Origin: Aneurinibacillus tyrosinisolvens
Lineage (GTDB): Bacteria; Bacillota; Bacilli; Aneurinibacillales; Aneurinibacillaceae
Length of the DNA: 64,000 nucleotides
Assembly (NCBI RefSeq): GCF_001015055.1
Contig: NZ_BBWZ01000005.1
Coordinates: 62,001 to 126,000 of the forward strand
Direction of reading: 5' to 3'
Shown one piece after another: positions 52,207 through 62,358 of the stretch. Position numbers and translations under genes: made by a program. The number at the start of each line of letters is the position of its first letter. Position 1 is the stretch's first letter. The notes under the pieces are model-generated. The model worked only from the letters and a program-made list of their open reading frames with translations. It was not told the origin of the DNA and did not search any database.

Positions 52207-52941
52207 ATGAAAAATAATCGGCAGGTCCCATTCATAATTACTGTGATAAGTATTATTATTGGTTTCATGCTGGTGCTGCAATACCGCTCCACACAGCCTA
52301 TTTTCGCAACGGAGAAGCAGGATTTGTTCCAACTGCGGCAAAATCTGCAGAAGGAAATGGAGCACCACCAGAAACTTTTGAATGATATTTCTAAATATGA
52401 CCAGTTATTGAATGAGTATGAGGCATCCGCAAATGAGGGCAGCAGCTTAAGTGTCATTCAGGATGAATTAAACAGAATAAAGAAAGAGAATGGATTTGCA
52501 GATACAAGCGGACCTGGTATAACGATTACGATAGAAGATAATCCGGCAAATGCGATCGCTGATCAGAAGCTCCAATCCCCTGTCATCGATCAGGATTTAA
52601 CAGATTTGACCAGCCTGCTTTTTGCAAACGGTGCGAAAGCCATCTCGATTAATGGCCACCGGATGATTGTAAATACAGCCATTCGCGTGGTGGGAGAAGG
52701 CATTCAAATTGACACGAAGCCCATCAGTATGCCTTATGTGGTGAAAGTCATCGGTGAACCACAAAGCCTTGAGGCGGCACTGAAACTTCCAGGATCCGAT
52801 CGGGAATCGATGGAAGACTGGTTTCACTTCCTGAATAAGAAGTTTATTATTACAAAAATGGACAATGTACTGGTTCCGGCTTACCGGGGGAACACCAAGA
52901 CACAGTACATGAAACCCATGGACCATAAAGGAGCGTCGTAA
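52207..52941 (+). CDS. ylxX: DUF881 membrane protein, YlxX-like
   Basis: 244 residues, same plan as YlxW: N-terminal membrane helix, coiled coil (about 35-90), DUF881 domain (GPGITITIEDNP, LLFANGAKAISINGHRMI). The two proteins share the same order of motifs, indicating tandem duplication. Start ATG 52207 after AGGAAGGGATAAAGG. Confidence 0.87.
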   Translation: MKNNRQVPFIITVISIIIGFMLVLQYRSTQPIFATEKQDLFQLRQNLQKEMEHHQKLLNDISKYDQLLNEYEASANEGSSLSVIQDELNRIKKENGFADTSGPGITITIEDNPANAIADQKLQSPVIDQDLTDLTSLLFANGAKAISINGHRMIVNTAIRVVGEGIQIDTKPISMPYVVKVIGEPQSLEAALKLPGSDRESMEDWFHFLNKKFIITKMDNVLVPAYRGNTKTQYMKPMDHKGAS

Positions 52942-52945
52942 CGGT

Positions 52946-53308
52946 ATGTGGCTACCAGTTCTCGGTTTGATTGTTGGCGTTGTGCTTGGCCTTTCTTTTG
53001 AATTTCGCGTGCCGATTGAATACAGCAGTTATCTTTCCATTGCGGTGCTAGCTGCTCTGGATACCATTTTTGGCGGCATCCGGGCCTATCTGCAGAACTT
53101 TTTTGATATTAAAGTGTTTATGAGCGGTTTCTTTTTTAATACGCTCCTGGCTGCAGGACTTGCTTTCCTTGGCGTATATATGGGGATTGATTTGTACCTT
53201 GCCGCCATTTTCGCCTTTGGTGTTCGCTTGTTTAATAACATTGCGGTTATCCGTCGGATTCTAATTGGGCGCTGGTTTGGCGACAAAGAAAACAATTCTG
53301 TAATATAA
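52946..53308 (+). CDS. sbp: Small basic protein Sbp (DUF1290)
   Basis: 120 residues with three or four membrane helices. IAVLAALDTIFGGIRAYLQNFFDIKVFMSGFFFNTLLA matches the Sbp family, always found just upstream of ftsA in Bacillales. Function unknown, division-associated by context. 4 bp after ylxX. Confidence 0.88.
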   Translation: MWLPVLGLIVGVVLGLSFEFRVPIEYSSYLSIAVLAALDTIFGGIRAYLQNFFDIKVFMSGFFFNTLLAAGLAFLGVYMGIDLYLAAIFAFGVRLFNNIAVIRRILIGRWFGDKENNSVI

Positions 53309-53426
53309 CTGCACATTTTTTATAATTTTTCTTTTATAAAAAAAGGGAAACAACATATTGTGTGGAACTAAAATAGGTAGATTACTTTTCATGAATAAAT
53401 AAGAGGATTGAGGGAGGTGCCAAATC

Positions 53427-54704
53427 TTGAACAACAATGGCTATATTATCAGCTTAGATATTGGTACATCCAAAGTCAGGGTAATCATTGGAGAGATTAA
53501 TGGTGGAACCATTAACATCGTTGGCGTCGGAACAGCTGAGTCACAAGGAATCAAAAAAGGCGCGATCGTCGACATTGATGAGACGGTTAAATCGATAAGA
53601 GAAGCTGTGGAACAGGCGGAGAGAATGGTGGATGTAACAATCCGCCACGTGATTGTCGGTATTTCCGGAAATCATATTCATCTGCAAGCCAGCCAGGGTG
53701 TTGTCGCTGTGTCCAGCGAAAACCGTGAAATTAGTGATGATGATATCGAGCGTGTTATGAAAGCAGCTCAGGTGATTGCCGTTCCTCCTGAAAGGGAAAT
53801 TATTGATGTCGTTCCCGTTCAATTCATCGTAGACGGCCACGGCGAAATCAATGACCCGCGAGGCATGATGGGTGTTCGTCTTGAGATGGATGGTACGATA
53901 ATCACGGGAGCCAAAACGGTTATACATAATCTCGTGCGCTGCATAGAACGGGCAGGCTTGTCGATTGCCGGAATGTATCTTATGCCACTCGCATCCAGTG
54001 AAATTGCATTGATGAAGGATGAGAAAAATTTAGGTGTTGTTTTAGTGGATATCGGTGCGGGCTCGACAACGGTAGCAGTGTTTGAAATGGGAACATTAAC
54101 AGCCTTTTCCGTGTTGCCGATCGGAGGGGACCATATTACAAATGATATTGCGATTGGTCTGCGCACTACAACGGAGGAAGCGAAACAAATACAGTTACAA
54201 AACGGATGCGCTCTTCTTGAAGAAGCGAGTGATGACGAAGTTTTTCAAGTAAAGCGTATCGGCAGTGATGTGGAGAAAGAATTTTCACAGGTGGAATTAG
54301 CCAGTGTGATTGAACCCCGCGCAGCAGAAATTTTCAATTTAGTGGAAGATGAACTTCATCTCCTCGGCTACGATACTACGATTCCGAACGGATTTGTGCT
54401 TACAGGAGGCGTCGCGAACATTCCAGGATTGCTGGAGCTCGCACGAATGGAACTGCAGGCGCCTGTCCGTGTAGCCATCCCGGATTATATCGGTGTGAGG
54501 GACCCGGCTTATACGACCGGCGTTGGACTCATTAAATATGCTTCGAAATATTATATGAACCGGATGCCGCAGCAACAGGAAGTAAAACCAAGTCAACCGA
54601 AAAATACAAGGAAACAAAATGCCGCCCCTAAAGCCCAAAAGGAACAGGGAGAACAGGGTGGAGTCATGAGAAAAGTCAGGGACTGGTTTAGTGAATTCAT
54701 TTAA
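53427..54704 (+). CDS. ftsA: Cell division protein FtsA
   Basis: 425 residues, actin-like ATPase that tethers FtsZ to the membrane. Phosphate-1 SLDIGTSKVRV, phosphate-2 VLVDIGAGSTTVAVF, adenosine motif VLTGGVANIPG. The C-terminal amphipathic membrane-targeting helix is KVRDWFSEFI after a low-complexity Lys/Gln linker. Start TTG 53427 is 7 bp from GGGAGGTG. Confidence 0.95.
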   Translation: MNNNGYIISLDIGTSKVRVIIGEINGGTINIVGVGTAESQGIKKGAIVDIDETVKSIREAVEQAERMVDVTIRHVIVGISGNHIHLQASQGVVAVSSENREISDDDIERVMKAAQVIAVPPEREIIDVVPVQFIVDGHGEINDPRGMMGVRLEMDGTIITGAKTVIHNLVRCIERAGLSIAGMYLMPLASSEIALMKDEKNLGVVLVDIGAGSTTVAVFEMGTLTAFSVLPIGGDHITNDIAIGLRTTTEEAKQIQLQNGCALLEEASDDEVFQVKRIGSDVEKEFSQVELASVIEPRAAEIFNLVEDELHLLGYDTTIPNGFVLTGGVANIPGLLELARMELQAPVRVAIPDYIGVRDPAYTTGVGLIKYASKYYMNRMPQQQEVKPSQPKNTRKQNAAPKAQKEQGEQGGVMRKVRDWFSEFI

Positions 54705-54740
54705 GTAAGTTTGCACGATAAGTGAGGGGGACTTTAACAC

Positions 54741-55904
54741 ATGTTGGAATTCGACTTGGAAATGGATACAATGGCTCAAATAAAAGTAATCGGCGTCGGC
54801 GGCGGCGGCAGCAATGCGGTAAATCGCATGATTGAGGGCGGCATCCAGGGCGTGGAATTCATCGCTGTAAATACGGACTACCAGGCTCTCAATCTTTCCA
54901 AGGCTCAAAACAAGCTGCAAATCGGCGGGAAGCTAACCAGGGGACTGGGTGCCGGAGCGAATCCGGACGTAGGAAAGAAGGCGGCAGAAGAAAGCCGTGA
55001 GCAGCTGGAACAGGCCCTCCGTGGAGCGGATATGGTGTTCGTTACTGCCGGCATGGGCGGCGGTACGGGTACCGGTGCGGCACCTGTCATCGCTGAAATC
55101 GCTAAAGAAATCGGTGCGCTCACGGTCGGCGTTGTTACACGGCCGTTTACATTTGAAGGCCGCAAACGTGCATTGCAGGCAGAAAATGGAATTTCTGCTT
55201 TGAAGGAAAAGGTAGATACACTCATTGTCATTCCGAATGACCGGCTGCTTGAAATTGTGGACAAGAACACACCGATGCTGGAAGCGTTTCGTGAAGCAGA
55301 TAACGTACTGCGTCAGGGTGTGCAGGGAATCTCGGATTTGATTGCCGTTCCAGGATTGATTAACCTCGACTTTGCCGATGTGAAGACCATTATGACGGAA
55401 AGAGGCTCGGCGTTAATGGGGATTGGAATTGCAGCCGGTGAAAACCGCGCATCGGAAGCCGCTAAGCGGGCGATTTGCAGTCCGTTGCTTGAGACATCCA
55501 TCGACGGTGCCCACGGTGTATTAATGAATATTACCGGGGGAGCAAACTTAAGTTTGTATGAAGTAAACGAGGCAGCTGACATTGTAGCATCGGCTTCTGA
55601 TCCGGAAGTCAATATGATTTTCGGGGCTGTAATTAATGAGAATCTGAAAGAAGAAATTGTTGTAACCGTAATTGCCACGGGCTTTGAATACGCTGGAATG
55701 CAAGCCGTTCCGCGCCCGCAGGCACAGCTCGGCGGCAGGGATAAGGATTTGAATACAGGAAACAACGTGAAAAAAGCCCGCCAGCAAACAGTGGCATCGG
55801 TGGAAGCGGAAGAACCGCGCATTGAACCGCGGCAAATCCCGGCAAATGGAATGGACAACCTGGATATCCCGACATTCCTTCGCAACCGCCGCCGAAAGAA
55901 ATAG
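54741..55904 (+). CDS. ftsZ: Cell division protein FtsZ
   Basis: 387 residues, tubulin-like GTPase. [14 protein letters not shown], signature [14 protein letters not shown]7 loop [12 protein letters not shown] variable linker ends in the conserved partner-binding tail [13 protein letters not shown], which binds FtsA and SepF (sepF is encoded 6 kb downstream). Strong terminator closes the dcw operon. Confidence 0.96.
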   Translation: MLEFDLEMDTMAQIKVIGVGGGGSNAVNRMIEGGIQGVEFIAVNTDYQALNLSKAQNKLQIGGKLTRGLGAGANPDVGKKAAEESREQLEQALRGADMVFVTAGMGGGTGTGAAPVIAEIAKEIGALTVGVVTRPFTFEGRKRALQAENGISALKEKVDTLIVIPNDRLLEIVDKNTPMLEAFREADNVLRQGVQGISDLIAVPGLINLDFADVKTIMTERGSALMGIGIAAGENRASEAAKRAICSPLLETSIDGAHGVLMNITGGANLSLYEVNEAADIVASASDPEVNMIFGAVINENLKEEIVVTVIATGFEYAGMQAVPRPQAQLGGRDKDLNTGNNVKKARQQTVASVEAEEPRIEPRQIPANGMDNLDIPTFLRNRRRKK

Positions 55905-55938
55905 TTTTTAATAAATTCAAAAACAGCAGAGACTTAAG

Positions 55939-55974
55939 AAGCTATGGGTTTTTATAGAAACCCATAGCTTTTTT
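55939..55974 (+). terminator. Terminator after ftsZ
   Basis: AAGCTATGGGTTT pairs with AAACCCATAGCTT, followed by T6. Confidence 0.9.
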
Positions 55975-56002
55975 CTGTTGTACGACTTACCACTTGTCAC
56001 AG

Positions 56003-56035
56003 TTTGTCTAAAATTATCCGCATATTATGTCTGAA
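56003..56035 (+). promoter_or_regulatory. Two 0A-box-like sites before spoIIGA
   Basis: TTTGTCTAAA (56003-56012) and TATGTCTGAA (56026-56035) resemble the Spo0A box TTTGTCGAA, one or two mismatches each. They lie upstream of a GATAAT -10 at 56077-56082. The B. subtilis spoIIG promoter is Spo0A-activated. Confidence 0.5.
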
Positions 56036-56123
56036 TTTTTCATACGATTTAGGGACATTACTCTTTGCATCTGTGTGATAATGAACATACAGGAAGGGTA
56101 TGGAGAGGAGGCGAAAGAGGGAT

Positions 56124-57056
56124 GTGACAATCTATGCAGATGTAGTCTTCCTTATGAATTTCCTAATTGATTATGGCCTTCTCCTGTTAACGGGGCGGAT
56201 TTGCAGACAGCCGCTCTATAAAATGCGTTTGTTTCTTTCCTCTTTTTTGGGGGCTGCCTATACTCTCTTTTTGTTTTTTCCGCCGCTATCATTCGCTTAC
56301 ACTTTTCTTTCCAAGTGTCTTTTCTCCTGTGCGATGATTTTGATTGCCTTTCGCTGGGTGCGGATCCGCCATTTTTTTCAATTGCTGCTTGTTTTTTATG
56401 CGGTTTCACTATTTATTGCAGGCGGATTGTTCGCCGTTCATTACCTTATGCAGGACAAAACAGAAATAATCAATGGGATTCTTACTACAACACATGCTTC
56501 ATCCATGCCGGTATCCGGACCGACCCTTCTATTGCTATTGATCGGATTTCCTTTGTTCTGGTGGCTTGCCCGCTTTGGGTATTTCTCTATGAAGGCAAAC
56601 CGGCAGACCGATGTCCAGTATGTGCAGGTAGAAGTGGAAGTGAACGGCTGCTCCATTACGTGTACCGGGTTTATCGATACAGGAAACCAGCTGTACGATC
56701 CGATATCGCGTACTCCTGTAACGATAATGGATATGAATTTATGGAAAGAAGTTTTACCGCCCTCCTTTCCGGATGAACAAAAGATAGAGCAATCCATACT
56801 GGAGGGGGAGATCTATGCGCTGGAGGGCGGCTGGACTGAACGCGTAAGGCTTATCCCCTATAAGACCGTATCCAGCCAAATGAGCATTATGCTTGCGATT
56901 CGACCTGATAAAGTATGTATACTTGCAGGTGAAAAAAAATATGAGACGAGCAAAATGTTGATAGGGCTTCGTACGGGCATGGTTTCTTCAGATGGAAGCT
57001 ACCAGGCGATTGTTCACCCGAGGGCGCTGGAAGAAACGCGGGCGCTCGTATCGTAA
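56124..57056 (+). CDS. spoIIGA: Pro-sigma-E processing peptidase SpoIIGA
   Basis: 310 residues. Five N-terminal membrane helices (about 1-150) and a cytoplasmic aspartic-protease domain with the catalytic motif [12 protein letters not shown] (about residue 185). Cleaves the pro-sequence of sigma-E in the mother cell. GTG 56124 ([13 protein letters not shown]) aligns with the B. subtilis start; ATG 56100 is the alternative. sigE follows 23 bp later. Confidence 0.92.
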   Translation: MTIYADVVFLMNFLIDYGLLLLTGRICRQPLYKMRLFLSSFLGAAYTLFLFFPPLSFAYTFLSKCLFSCAMILIAFRWVRIRHFFQLLLVFYAVSLFIAGGLFAVHYLMQDKTEIINGILTTTHASSMPVSGPTLLLLLIGFPLFWWLARFGYFSMKANRQTDVQYVQVEVEVNGCSITCTGFIDTGNQLYDPISRTPVTIMDMNLWKEVLPPSFPDEQKIEQSILEGEIYALEGGWTERVRLIPYKTVSSQMSIMLAIRPDKVCILAGEKKYETSKMLIGLRTGMVSSDGSYQAIVHPRALEETRALVS

Positions 57057-57079
57057 GGTTTGAAAAAAGGAGGGAGCAT

Positions 57080-57802
57080 ATGATAATGAAATTGCGTTTA
57101 GTTGCCCAACTGTGGCTGTACCGCTTTCTCATAAAAATCGGAGCGAAAGCAGAAGAGGTGCATTACATCGGGGGAAGTGAGGCTCTGCCGCCGCCTCTGA
57201 ACCGTGAGGAGGAGGAATACTTATTAAGCAAGCTCCATACGGGAGATGCGGCAATTCGGGCGATGCTAATTGAAAGGAATTTGCGCCTCGTTGTGTACAT
57301 TGCGCGTAAATTTGAGAATACGGGGATCAACATAGAAGATTTAGTCAGCATTGGAACGATTGGCTTAATAAAGGCGGTTAATACGTTTGACCCCGAAAAA
57401 AAAATCAAGCTGGCAACATATGCCTCCCGCTGTATTGAAAATGAAATTCTCATGTTTTTACGAAGGAACAGCAAGGTAAAGTCGGAGGTATCCTTTGATG
57501 AGCCGCTAAATATCGACTGGGACGGAAATGAGCTTCTCCTCTCAGATGTTCTGGGAACAGAGAATGATATTATTTATCGGGATTTGGAAGAGCAGGTTGA
57601 TAAGAAGCTGCTTTACAAAGCACTGGATAAGCTCTCAGACCGGGAGAGAGTCATTATGGAGCTTCGCTTCGGCTTAAATGGAGAAGAAGAAAAGACGCAA
57701 AAAGATGTCGCAGATATGCTTGGCATCTCACAGTCATACATCTCCAGGCTTGAGAAAAGAATTATTAAGCGGCTGCAAAAAGAGTTCAACAAGATGCTGT
57801 AA
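57080..57802 (+). CDS. sigE: Sporulation sigma factor sigma-E, proform
   Basis: 240 residues. N-terminal membrane-associated pro-sequence (about 1-30) followed by [15 protein letters not shown], the SpoIIGA cleavage region. Then sigma region 2 ([59 protein letters not shown]) and region 4 HTH ([23 protein letters not shown]). Controls early mother-cell genes. Confidence 0.96.
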   Translation: MIMKLRLVAQLWLYRFLIKIGAKAEEVHYIGGSEALPPPLNREEEEYLLSKLHTGDAAIRAMLIERNLRLVVYIARKFENTGINIEDLVSIGTIGLIKAVNTFDPEKKIKLATYASRCIENEILMFLRRNSKVKSEVSFDEPLNIDWDGNELLLSDVLGTENDIIYRDLEEQVDKKLLYKALDKLSDRERVIMELRFGLNGEEEKTQKDVADMLGISQSYISRLEKRIIKRLQKEFNKML

Positions 57803-57851
57803 CTAAGGCAATTATCAGGCAATTCAAAAGGGATTGTCTGGGAATAAGTCT

Positions 57852-57880
57852 GCATAATTTTCCCCCTCAAGGAGATACTT
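57852..57880 (+). promoter_or_regulatory. Forespore (sigma-F/G-type) promoter of sigG
   Basis: GCATA (57852-57856), 14 bp, GGAGATACTT (57871-57880). The -10 fits GGNNANANTW fully; the spacer is 1-2 bp short of the usual length. Confidence 0.5.
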
Positions 57881-57915
57881 ATCAGTAACGCTGGCTCCTT
57901 CAGGAGGGAAAACAC

Positions 57916-58692
57916 GTGACACGTAACAAGGTAGAAATCTGCGGAGTGGATACTTCCAAATTGCCCGTGTTAACCAACGTACATATGCGGGAATTATTTG
58001 TAGAACTGCAGAGTGGAAAGTATGCAGCAAGAGAACAATTGGTAAACGGAAATCTGCGTCTCGTACTTAGCGTAATCCAGCGCTTTAACAATCGGGGGGA
58101 ATATGTGGATGACTTATTTCAAGTTGGCTGTATTGGGCTGATGAAAGCCATTGATAACTTCGATCTAAGCCAAAATGTTAAGTTTTCTACCTATGCCGTA
58201 CCTATGATTATCGGCGAAATTCGCAGGTATCTCAGAGATAATAATCCAATCCGGGTCTCCCGGTCGCTGCGTGACATCGCATATAAAGCCTTGCAGGTGC
58301 GGGATACGCTGACCAACAAGAATTCCAGGGAGCCTACCATTATGGAAATATCCGAAGCATTGAATGTGCCGAAAGAAGATGTCGTGTTCGCGCTGGATGC
58401 CATTCAGGATCCGGTATCGCTATTTGAGCCGATATACCAGGATGGGGGAGATCCGATTTTTGTGATGGATCAGATTAGCGATGAGAAAAACAAGGATAGC
58501 CAGTGGACGGAAGAAATTGCGTTGAAGGAAGCAATGCACCGTCTTACGGATCGGGAAAAGTTAATTCTCTCCATGCGTTTTTTTGAAGGGAAAACCCAAA
58601 TGGAGGTGGCGGAGGAAATCGGCATTTCACAGGCGCAGGTTTCCCGTCTGGAGAAGGCCGCCATCTCCCAAATGCATAAATATGTACAATAA
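57916..58692 (+). CDS. sigG: Sporulation sigma factor sigma-G
   Basis: 258 residues. N-terminal TRNKVEICGVDTSKLPVL, the anti-sigma-interaction segment of sigma-G; region 2 (NLRLVLSVIQRFNNRGEYVDDLFQVGCIGLMKAIDNFDLSQNVKFSTYAVPMIIGEIRRYL); region 4 HTH (TQMEVAEEIGISQAQVSRLEKAAI). Late forespore sigma factor. Start GTG 57916 after AGGAGGG. Own forespore-type promoter in the 113-bp gap after sigE. Confidence 0.96.
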   Translation: MTRNKVEICGVDTSKLPVLTNVHMRELFVELQSGKYAAREQLVNGNLRLVLSVIQRFNNRGEYVDDLFQVGCIGLMKAIDNFDLSQNVKFSTYAVPMIIGEIRRYLRDNNPIRVSRSLRDIAYKALQVRDTLTNKNSREPTIMEISEALNVPKEDVVFALDAIQDPVSLFEPIYQDGGDPIFVMDQISDEKNKDSQWTEEIALKEAMHRLTDREKLILSMRFFEGKTQMEVAEEIGISQAQVSRLEKAAISQMHKYVQ

Positions 58693-58706
58693 AAAATAGA
58701 AAAGAC

Positions 58707-58735
58707 AAAAACGCACTCAAGCCGAGTGCGTTTTT
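58707..58735. terminator. Bidirectional terminator between sigG and the binding lipoprotein
   Basis: AAAAACGCACTC pairs with GAGTGCGTTTTT; U tracts on both strands, serving convergent genes. Confidence 0.92.
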
Positions 58736-58746
58736 ACGTGTTCTTC

Positions 58747-59532
58747 TTATTTGCTGAAATGCCTGGCGTAAATTTTATCGTATGTTCCGTTTGCTTTAAT
58801 CGTCTCAAGCCCTTTGTTAAGCTTGGCAAGAAGTTCTTTGTTTCCTTTCTTTACGGCGATGCCATATTCTTCCTGCTGTACTGTTTTGTCTTCGATGATT
58901 TTGACATTCTTCAAATTGAATTTATCAATAAATTTTTTTACGACTGCATTATCGGCAACGACTGCATCAATTCTTCCATTTTGCAAATCCTCAACTGCTC
59001 CTGCAATCTCCTTATACCCCTTTAATCCACTGTAGCCTTTACCCAATGTGTCCTCAATTAGGAAAGCACCGGTCGTTCCCGATTGTGCACCAATTTTCTT
59101 TCCTTTTAAATCGGCAACCTTTGTTACCGTGCTGTTTTCTTCTTTCACTAGAATAACTTGTTTGGCTGTAAAGTAAGGGGCAGTAAAATCGAATGACTTT
59201 TTACGGTCATCCCGAATGGTAATTCCCGCAATACCGACCTGGACAGACCCATTCTCAAGCCCGTTCATCATGGCATCCCACCCGGTATTTTTAACCTCTA
59301 CATTCATGCCCTGGGATTCGGCTACAGCTTTGATTAAATCAACATCAAATCCTTCTGGTTCACCTGTGGGGGACATAGATTCAAATGGCGGAAATGATGC
59401 GTCAGTCCCCACTGCTATTTTTTGTCCGCTTACACCAGCTGATGACACGCTTTTTTCTTCTGCTTTATTCCCGCATCCTGCTATGATAACCACAAATAGT
59501 AGTAAAAATAAGGAAAGAATTTTTTTGTTCAA
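58747..59532 (-). CDS. Amino acid ABC transporter substrate-binding lipoprotein (GlnH-like)
   Basis: 261 residues. Signal peptide with lipobox IAGC (Cys20); periplasmic-binding-protein class 3 fold, with IAVGTDASFPPFESMSPTGEPEGFDVDLIKAVAE, GIAGITIRDDRKKSFDFTAPYF and GKKIGAQSGTTG. The ligand is probably glutamine or another polar amino acid (the Arg/Asp pattern suggests it, not proven). No permease or ATPase gene is adjacent, and it lies opposite to the surrounding sigG/ylm genes. Confidence 0.88.
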   Translation of the reverse strand: MNKKILSLFLLLFVVIIAGCGNKAEEKSVSSAGVSGQKIAVGTDASFPPFESMSPTGEPEGFDVDLIKAVAESQGMNVEVKNTGWDAMMNGLENGSVQVGIAGITIRDDRKKSFDFTAPYFTAKQVILVKEENSTVTKVADLKGKKIGAQSGTTGAFLIEDTLGKGYSGLKGYKEIAGAVEDLQNGRIDAVVADNAVVKKFIDKFNLKNVKIIEDKTVQQEEYGIAVKKGNKELLAKLNKGLETIKANGTYDKIYARHFSK

Positions 59533-59719
59533 GGTATGTCTCCTCCTGTTGCATTCATTTATAATTTTGTTTATTAATAAACTTTATTGCATAAGTATAC
59601 GACGGTGTGGATTGATTGGCAAGAGAAAAAATGAAATCGGGTGTTTTAGGACATTTCTTAAAATTTGTACATATAATAGTTACATACACAACGTTCGGGG
59701 AAGAGTGGGGTGATGAAGA

Positions 59720-60016
59720 ATGGTAAAAATATCAGAGTTTCAAATGAAGGATGTTGTCAATGTGCTGGATGGGAAAAACCTGGGGCAAGTTTCGGATCTG
59801 GAGATTAACACACAGCTTGGCCGAATTGAATCGATTGTTGTACCCGGGAAAGGCAACGGTAAATTTTTTGGCTTTTTTGGCGGGGGCGAAGAAATTATGA
59901 TTCCATGGCGCAACATTGTAAAGATCGGCAAGGACGTCATCCTTGTCCGCCTTGATGAAGCGTTTCCTTTAACCGACCCGGAAAAAGCCCAGGGGGTATA
60001 CCGCCCGCATGCGTGA
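59720..60016 (+). CDS. ylmC: YlmC/YmxH-family PRC-barrel protein
   Basis: 98 residues. PRC-barrel-like: ISEFQMKDVVNVLDGKNLGQVSDLEINTQLGRIESIVVPG, then IPWRNIVKIGKDVILV. YlmC/YmxH proteins are linked to sporulation; precise role unknown. First gene of the ylmC-divIVA block, as after sigG in B. subtilis. Confidence 0.88.
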   Translation: MVKISEFQMKDVVNVLDGKNLGQVSDLEINTQLGRIESIVVPGKGNGKFFGFFGGGEEIMIPWRNIVKIGKDVILVRLDEAFPLTDPEKAQGVYRPHA

Positions 60017-60070
60017 TTATCTTTTCTTATCTTGTAGGGAATGATAAGATGCTTATGAGGAGGGGATCGT

Positions 60071-60895
60071 ATGGAACCGTTCAAATCCGGTAAACATGAG
60101 AACATAATGCGTATTTCCGACTGGGAAGCGTGCTGGCCTGAACTGACCGCAGGGTTTTCTACACGCCGGGGAGGGATTAGCCGCTATGAATATGAAAGCT
60201 TGAATTGCGGGCTCCATGTAGGAGACAATGCAGAAGACGTATGGATGAACAGACAGAAGCTGGCGGAAGCGGCCGGATACCCTTTCTCTGTTTGGACGTG
60301 TGCGGAGCAGGTGCATGGAAGCAATATTCGAATTGTGACTGAAGAGGAAGCAGGATTGGGAAGAACGAGGCAGGAGGACGCGATTAAAGAGACCGACGGA
60401 CTGCTGACCGACAGGCCGAATATATTCCTCGCCTCCTTTTATGCCGATTGTGTCCCGCTCTTTTTTTATGCGCCCGGGTGGCGTGTCATTGGGGTCGCCC
60501 ACGCAGGCTGGAGAGGGACAGTGGAGCGCATTGGGCAAAAGATGGTTCAAAGGATGATACAGAATTGGGGACTCGCCCCGGCGGATATTTATGCGGCGAT
60601 TGGGCCATCCATTGGCAGCTGCTGCTACGAGGTAAATGATATGGTTGCCGGCCGCGTCAGAAATGTGCTGCATACAAAAGCGCATCTTGTATTAGAGCAT
60701 ACAAAAGAAGATAAATATATGTTAAATTTACAGGAAACAAATCGAATTTTGCTCGAAGAGGCAGGAGTTTTGCCGTCTCATATCGAAGTCAGTCATTTAT
60801 GTACAAGTTGTCGTACCGATCTATTCTTTTCCCATCGAAAAGAAGGGGGAAAAACCGGCCGTATGACCGCATTCATTGCGTTGAAAGAGGGGTAA
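60071..60895 (+). CDS. pgeF: Peptidoglycan editing factor PgeF (YlmD, laccase-like purine nucleoside phosphorylase)
   Basis: 274 residues. Metal-site motifs SLNCGLHVGDN, VHGSNI, YADCVPLFFY, GVAHAGWRGTVERIG and IGPSIGSCCYEV give the His/Cys ligands of this family (formerly polyphenol oxidase/DUF152). Homologues remove misincorporated L-Ser from cell-wall precursors or cleave purine nucleosides. Context in the division cluster favours the wall-editing role. Confidence 0.9.
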   Translation: MEPFKSGKHENIMRISDWEACWPELTAGFSTRRGGISRYEYESLNCGLHVGDNAEDVWMNRQKLAEAAGYPFSVWTCAEQVHGSNIRIVTEEEAGLGRTRQEDAIKETDGLLTDRPNIFLASFYADCVPLFFYAPGWRVIGVAHAGWRGTVERIGQKMVQRMIQNWGLAPADIYAAIGPSIGSCCYEVNDMVAGRVRNVLHTKAHLVLEHTKEDKYMLNLQETNRILLEEAGVLPSHIEVSHLCTSCRTDLFFSHRKEGGKTGRMTAFIALKEG

Positions 60896-60904
60896 GGATA
60901 ACTG

Positions 60905-61597
60905 TTGTCATATATTCAGGAAAATCTTCGGGAAATCCGGCGAAACATCGCTGAAGCGTGCGGCCGTTCCGGACGCTCGCCAGACGATGTCGAGATTGTT
61001 GCTGTTACAAAATATGTGTCACTTGAAACAACCAGGGCTGCTCTTCAGGCAGGCATTGGGCATATCGGAGAAAGCCGTGCCCAGGATGCCGTCCGAAAAT
61101 GGAACGAGCTTGGTGACTCGGCTGTCTGGCACTTTATCGGAAACCTTCAAACAAATAAAGTGCGCGAGGTTATTGGGAAATTTACTTACCTTCACTCGCT
61201 GGACCGGCTTTCCCTTGCCCGCGAATTAAACAAGCGCGGGGAGCAGGACGGCATTGTAACAAGGTGCATGATACAGGTCAATATATCCGGGGAAGAAACA
61301 AAACATGGATTAAGTCCGGAAGAGGTATCGGATTTTATCGAAGAAATCAGCTCGATGCGCCAGATTCAGGCGGTGGGCCTAATGACGATGGCACCGTATG
61401 TAGACGACCCGGAAGAAACCAGATGGATATTCCGCGGCTTGAGGCAATTGCGCGATGAGCTGCAGCGCCGGGATATACCGCACGATCCTTTGCATCATTT
61501 AAGTATGGGAATGTCTAATGATTATCAGATAGCCGTAGAGGAAGGCGCTACTTTTATTCGATTAGGTTCCACGCTTGTCGGTGATGAAAGAAGCTAA
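60905..61597 (+). CDS. ylmE: PLP homeostasis protein (YggS/PLPBP)
   Basis: 230 residues, alanine-racemase-like TIM barrel. PLP lysine in [64 protein letters not shown]. Binds PLP and buffers the B6 pool; no known enzymatic activity. Start TTG 60905, 9 bp after pgeF. Confidence 0.93.
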   Translation: MSYIQENLREIRRNIAEACGRSGRSPDDVEIVAVTKYVSLETTRAALQAGIGHIGESRAQDAVRKWNELGDSAVWHFIGNLQTNKVREVIGKFTYLHSLDRLSLARELNKRGEQDGIVTRCMIQVNISGEETKHGLSPEEVSDFIEEISSMRQIQAVGLMTMAPYVDDPEETRWIFRGLRQLRDELQRRDIPHDPLHHLSMGMSNDYQIAVEEGATFIRLGSTLVGDERS

Positions 61598-61623
61598 TTT
61601 TGCAAAAGAGGAAGGCGATTCGA

Positions 61624-62058
61624 ATGGGCGTCGTAAATAGAATCAAAGAGTTCTTCGGGCTTGGCGGCGAAGAAGTGTACGAAGAAATTATCGATGAACC
61701 GGTGTATGAGGACGAGGAGGAAGAGTACATAAAGCCCAGGAAAACAAAGCAGGGCGGCAATGTGGTAAGCCTTCACGCAGTAAAGGAACAAGCACCGCGC
61801 GTTATGCTGATTGAACCGAAGTCTTATGAAGAAGTACAGGAAATCGCGGATCAGCTTTGTTCACGGCGTGCAGTCATTATCAACCTGCAGCGGGTACCCT
61901 CGGAACAGGCGAAACGGATTGTGGACTTCCTCGGAGGGACCGTCTATGCTATTAACGGGGAGATTCAAAAAATTGGGCATAAAACATTTTTATGTGTTCC
62001 GGAAAATATGGAAATGCAGGGAAATATTACGGAACTAATGTATGAAGATAAAGGCTAA
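61624..62058 (+). CDS. sepF: Cell division protein SepF
   Basis: 144 residues. N-terminal amphipathic membrane-binding helix ([15 protein letters not shown]), acidic linker, and the SepF core ([58 protein letters not shown]). Anchors FtsZ filaments and shapes the septum. ATG 61624 chosen by alignment and AGAGGAAGG spacing; the frame is open upstream to 61600. Confidence 0.93.
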   Translation: MGVVNRIKEFFGLGGEEVYEEIIDEPVYEDEEEEYIKPRKTKQGGNVVSLHAVKEQAPRVMLIEPKSYEEVQEIADQLCSRRAVIINLQRVPSEQAKRIVDFLGGTVYAINGEIQKIGHKTFLCVPENMEMQGNITELMYEDKG

Positions 62059-62076
62059 AACAGTCGAGGTGAAGAA

Positions 62077-62346
62077 ATGGTTCAATTATTAAATCTAGTT
62101 TCGTATGCGTTTAATATTTATTATTACATGATTATCATCTATATTTTTATGTCGTGGGTACCTCAGGTTCGTGAAACCTCGTTTGGCCAGTTGCTCGGCC
62201 GGCTTGTTGAACCGTACTTGCAAATTTTCCGCCGGTTTATTCCTCCGCTCGGGATGATTGATATTTCACCGATTGTTGCACTTGTAGCATTGTATTTCGC
62301 CCAAATCGGTTTATTCAGTATTGTTACCATGCTCGTCAGCGGGTAA
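62077..62346 (+). CDS. ylmG: YggT-family membrane protein
   Basis: 89 residues, two long hydrophobic segments. YIFMSWVPQVRETSFGQLLGRLVEPYLQIFRRFIPPLGMIDISPIVALVAL is the YggT signature. Function unclear, associated with division in Gram-positives by position. 18 bp after sepF. Confidence 0.9.
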   Translation: MVQLLNLVSYAFNIYYYMIIIYIFMSWVPQVRETSFGQLLGRLVEPYLQIFRRFIPPLGMIDISPIVALVALYFAQIGLFSIVTMLVSG

Positions 62347-62358
62347 TGGTGAGGGGAT

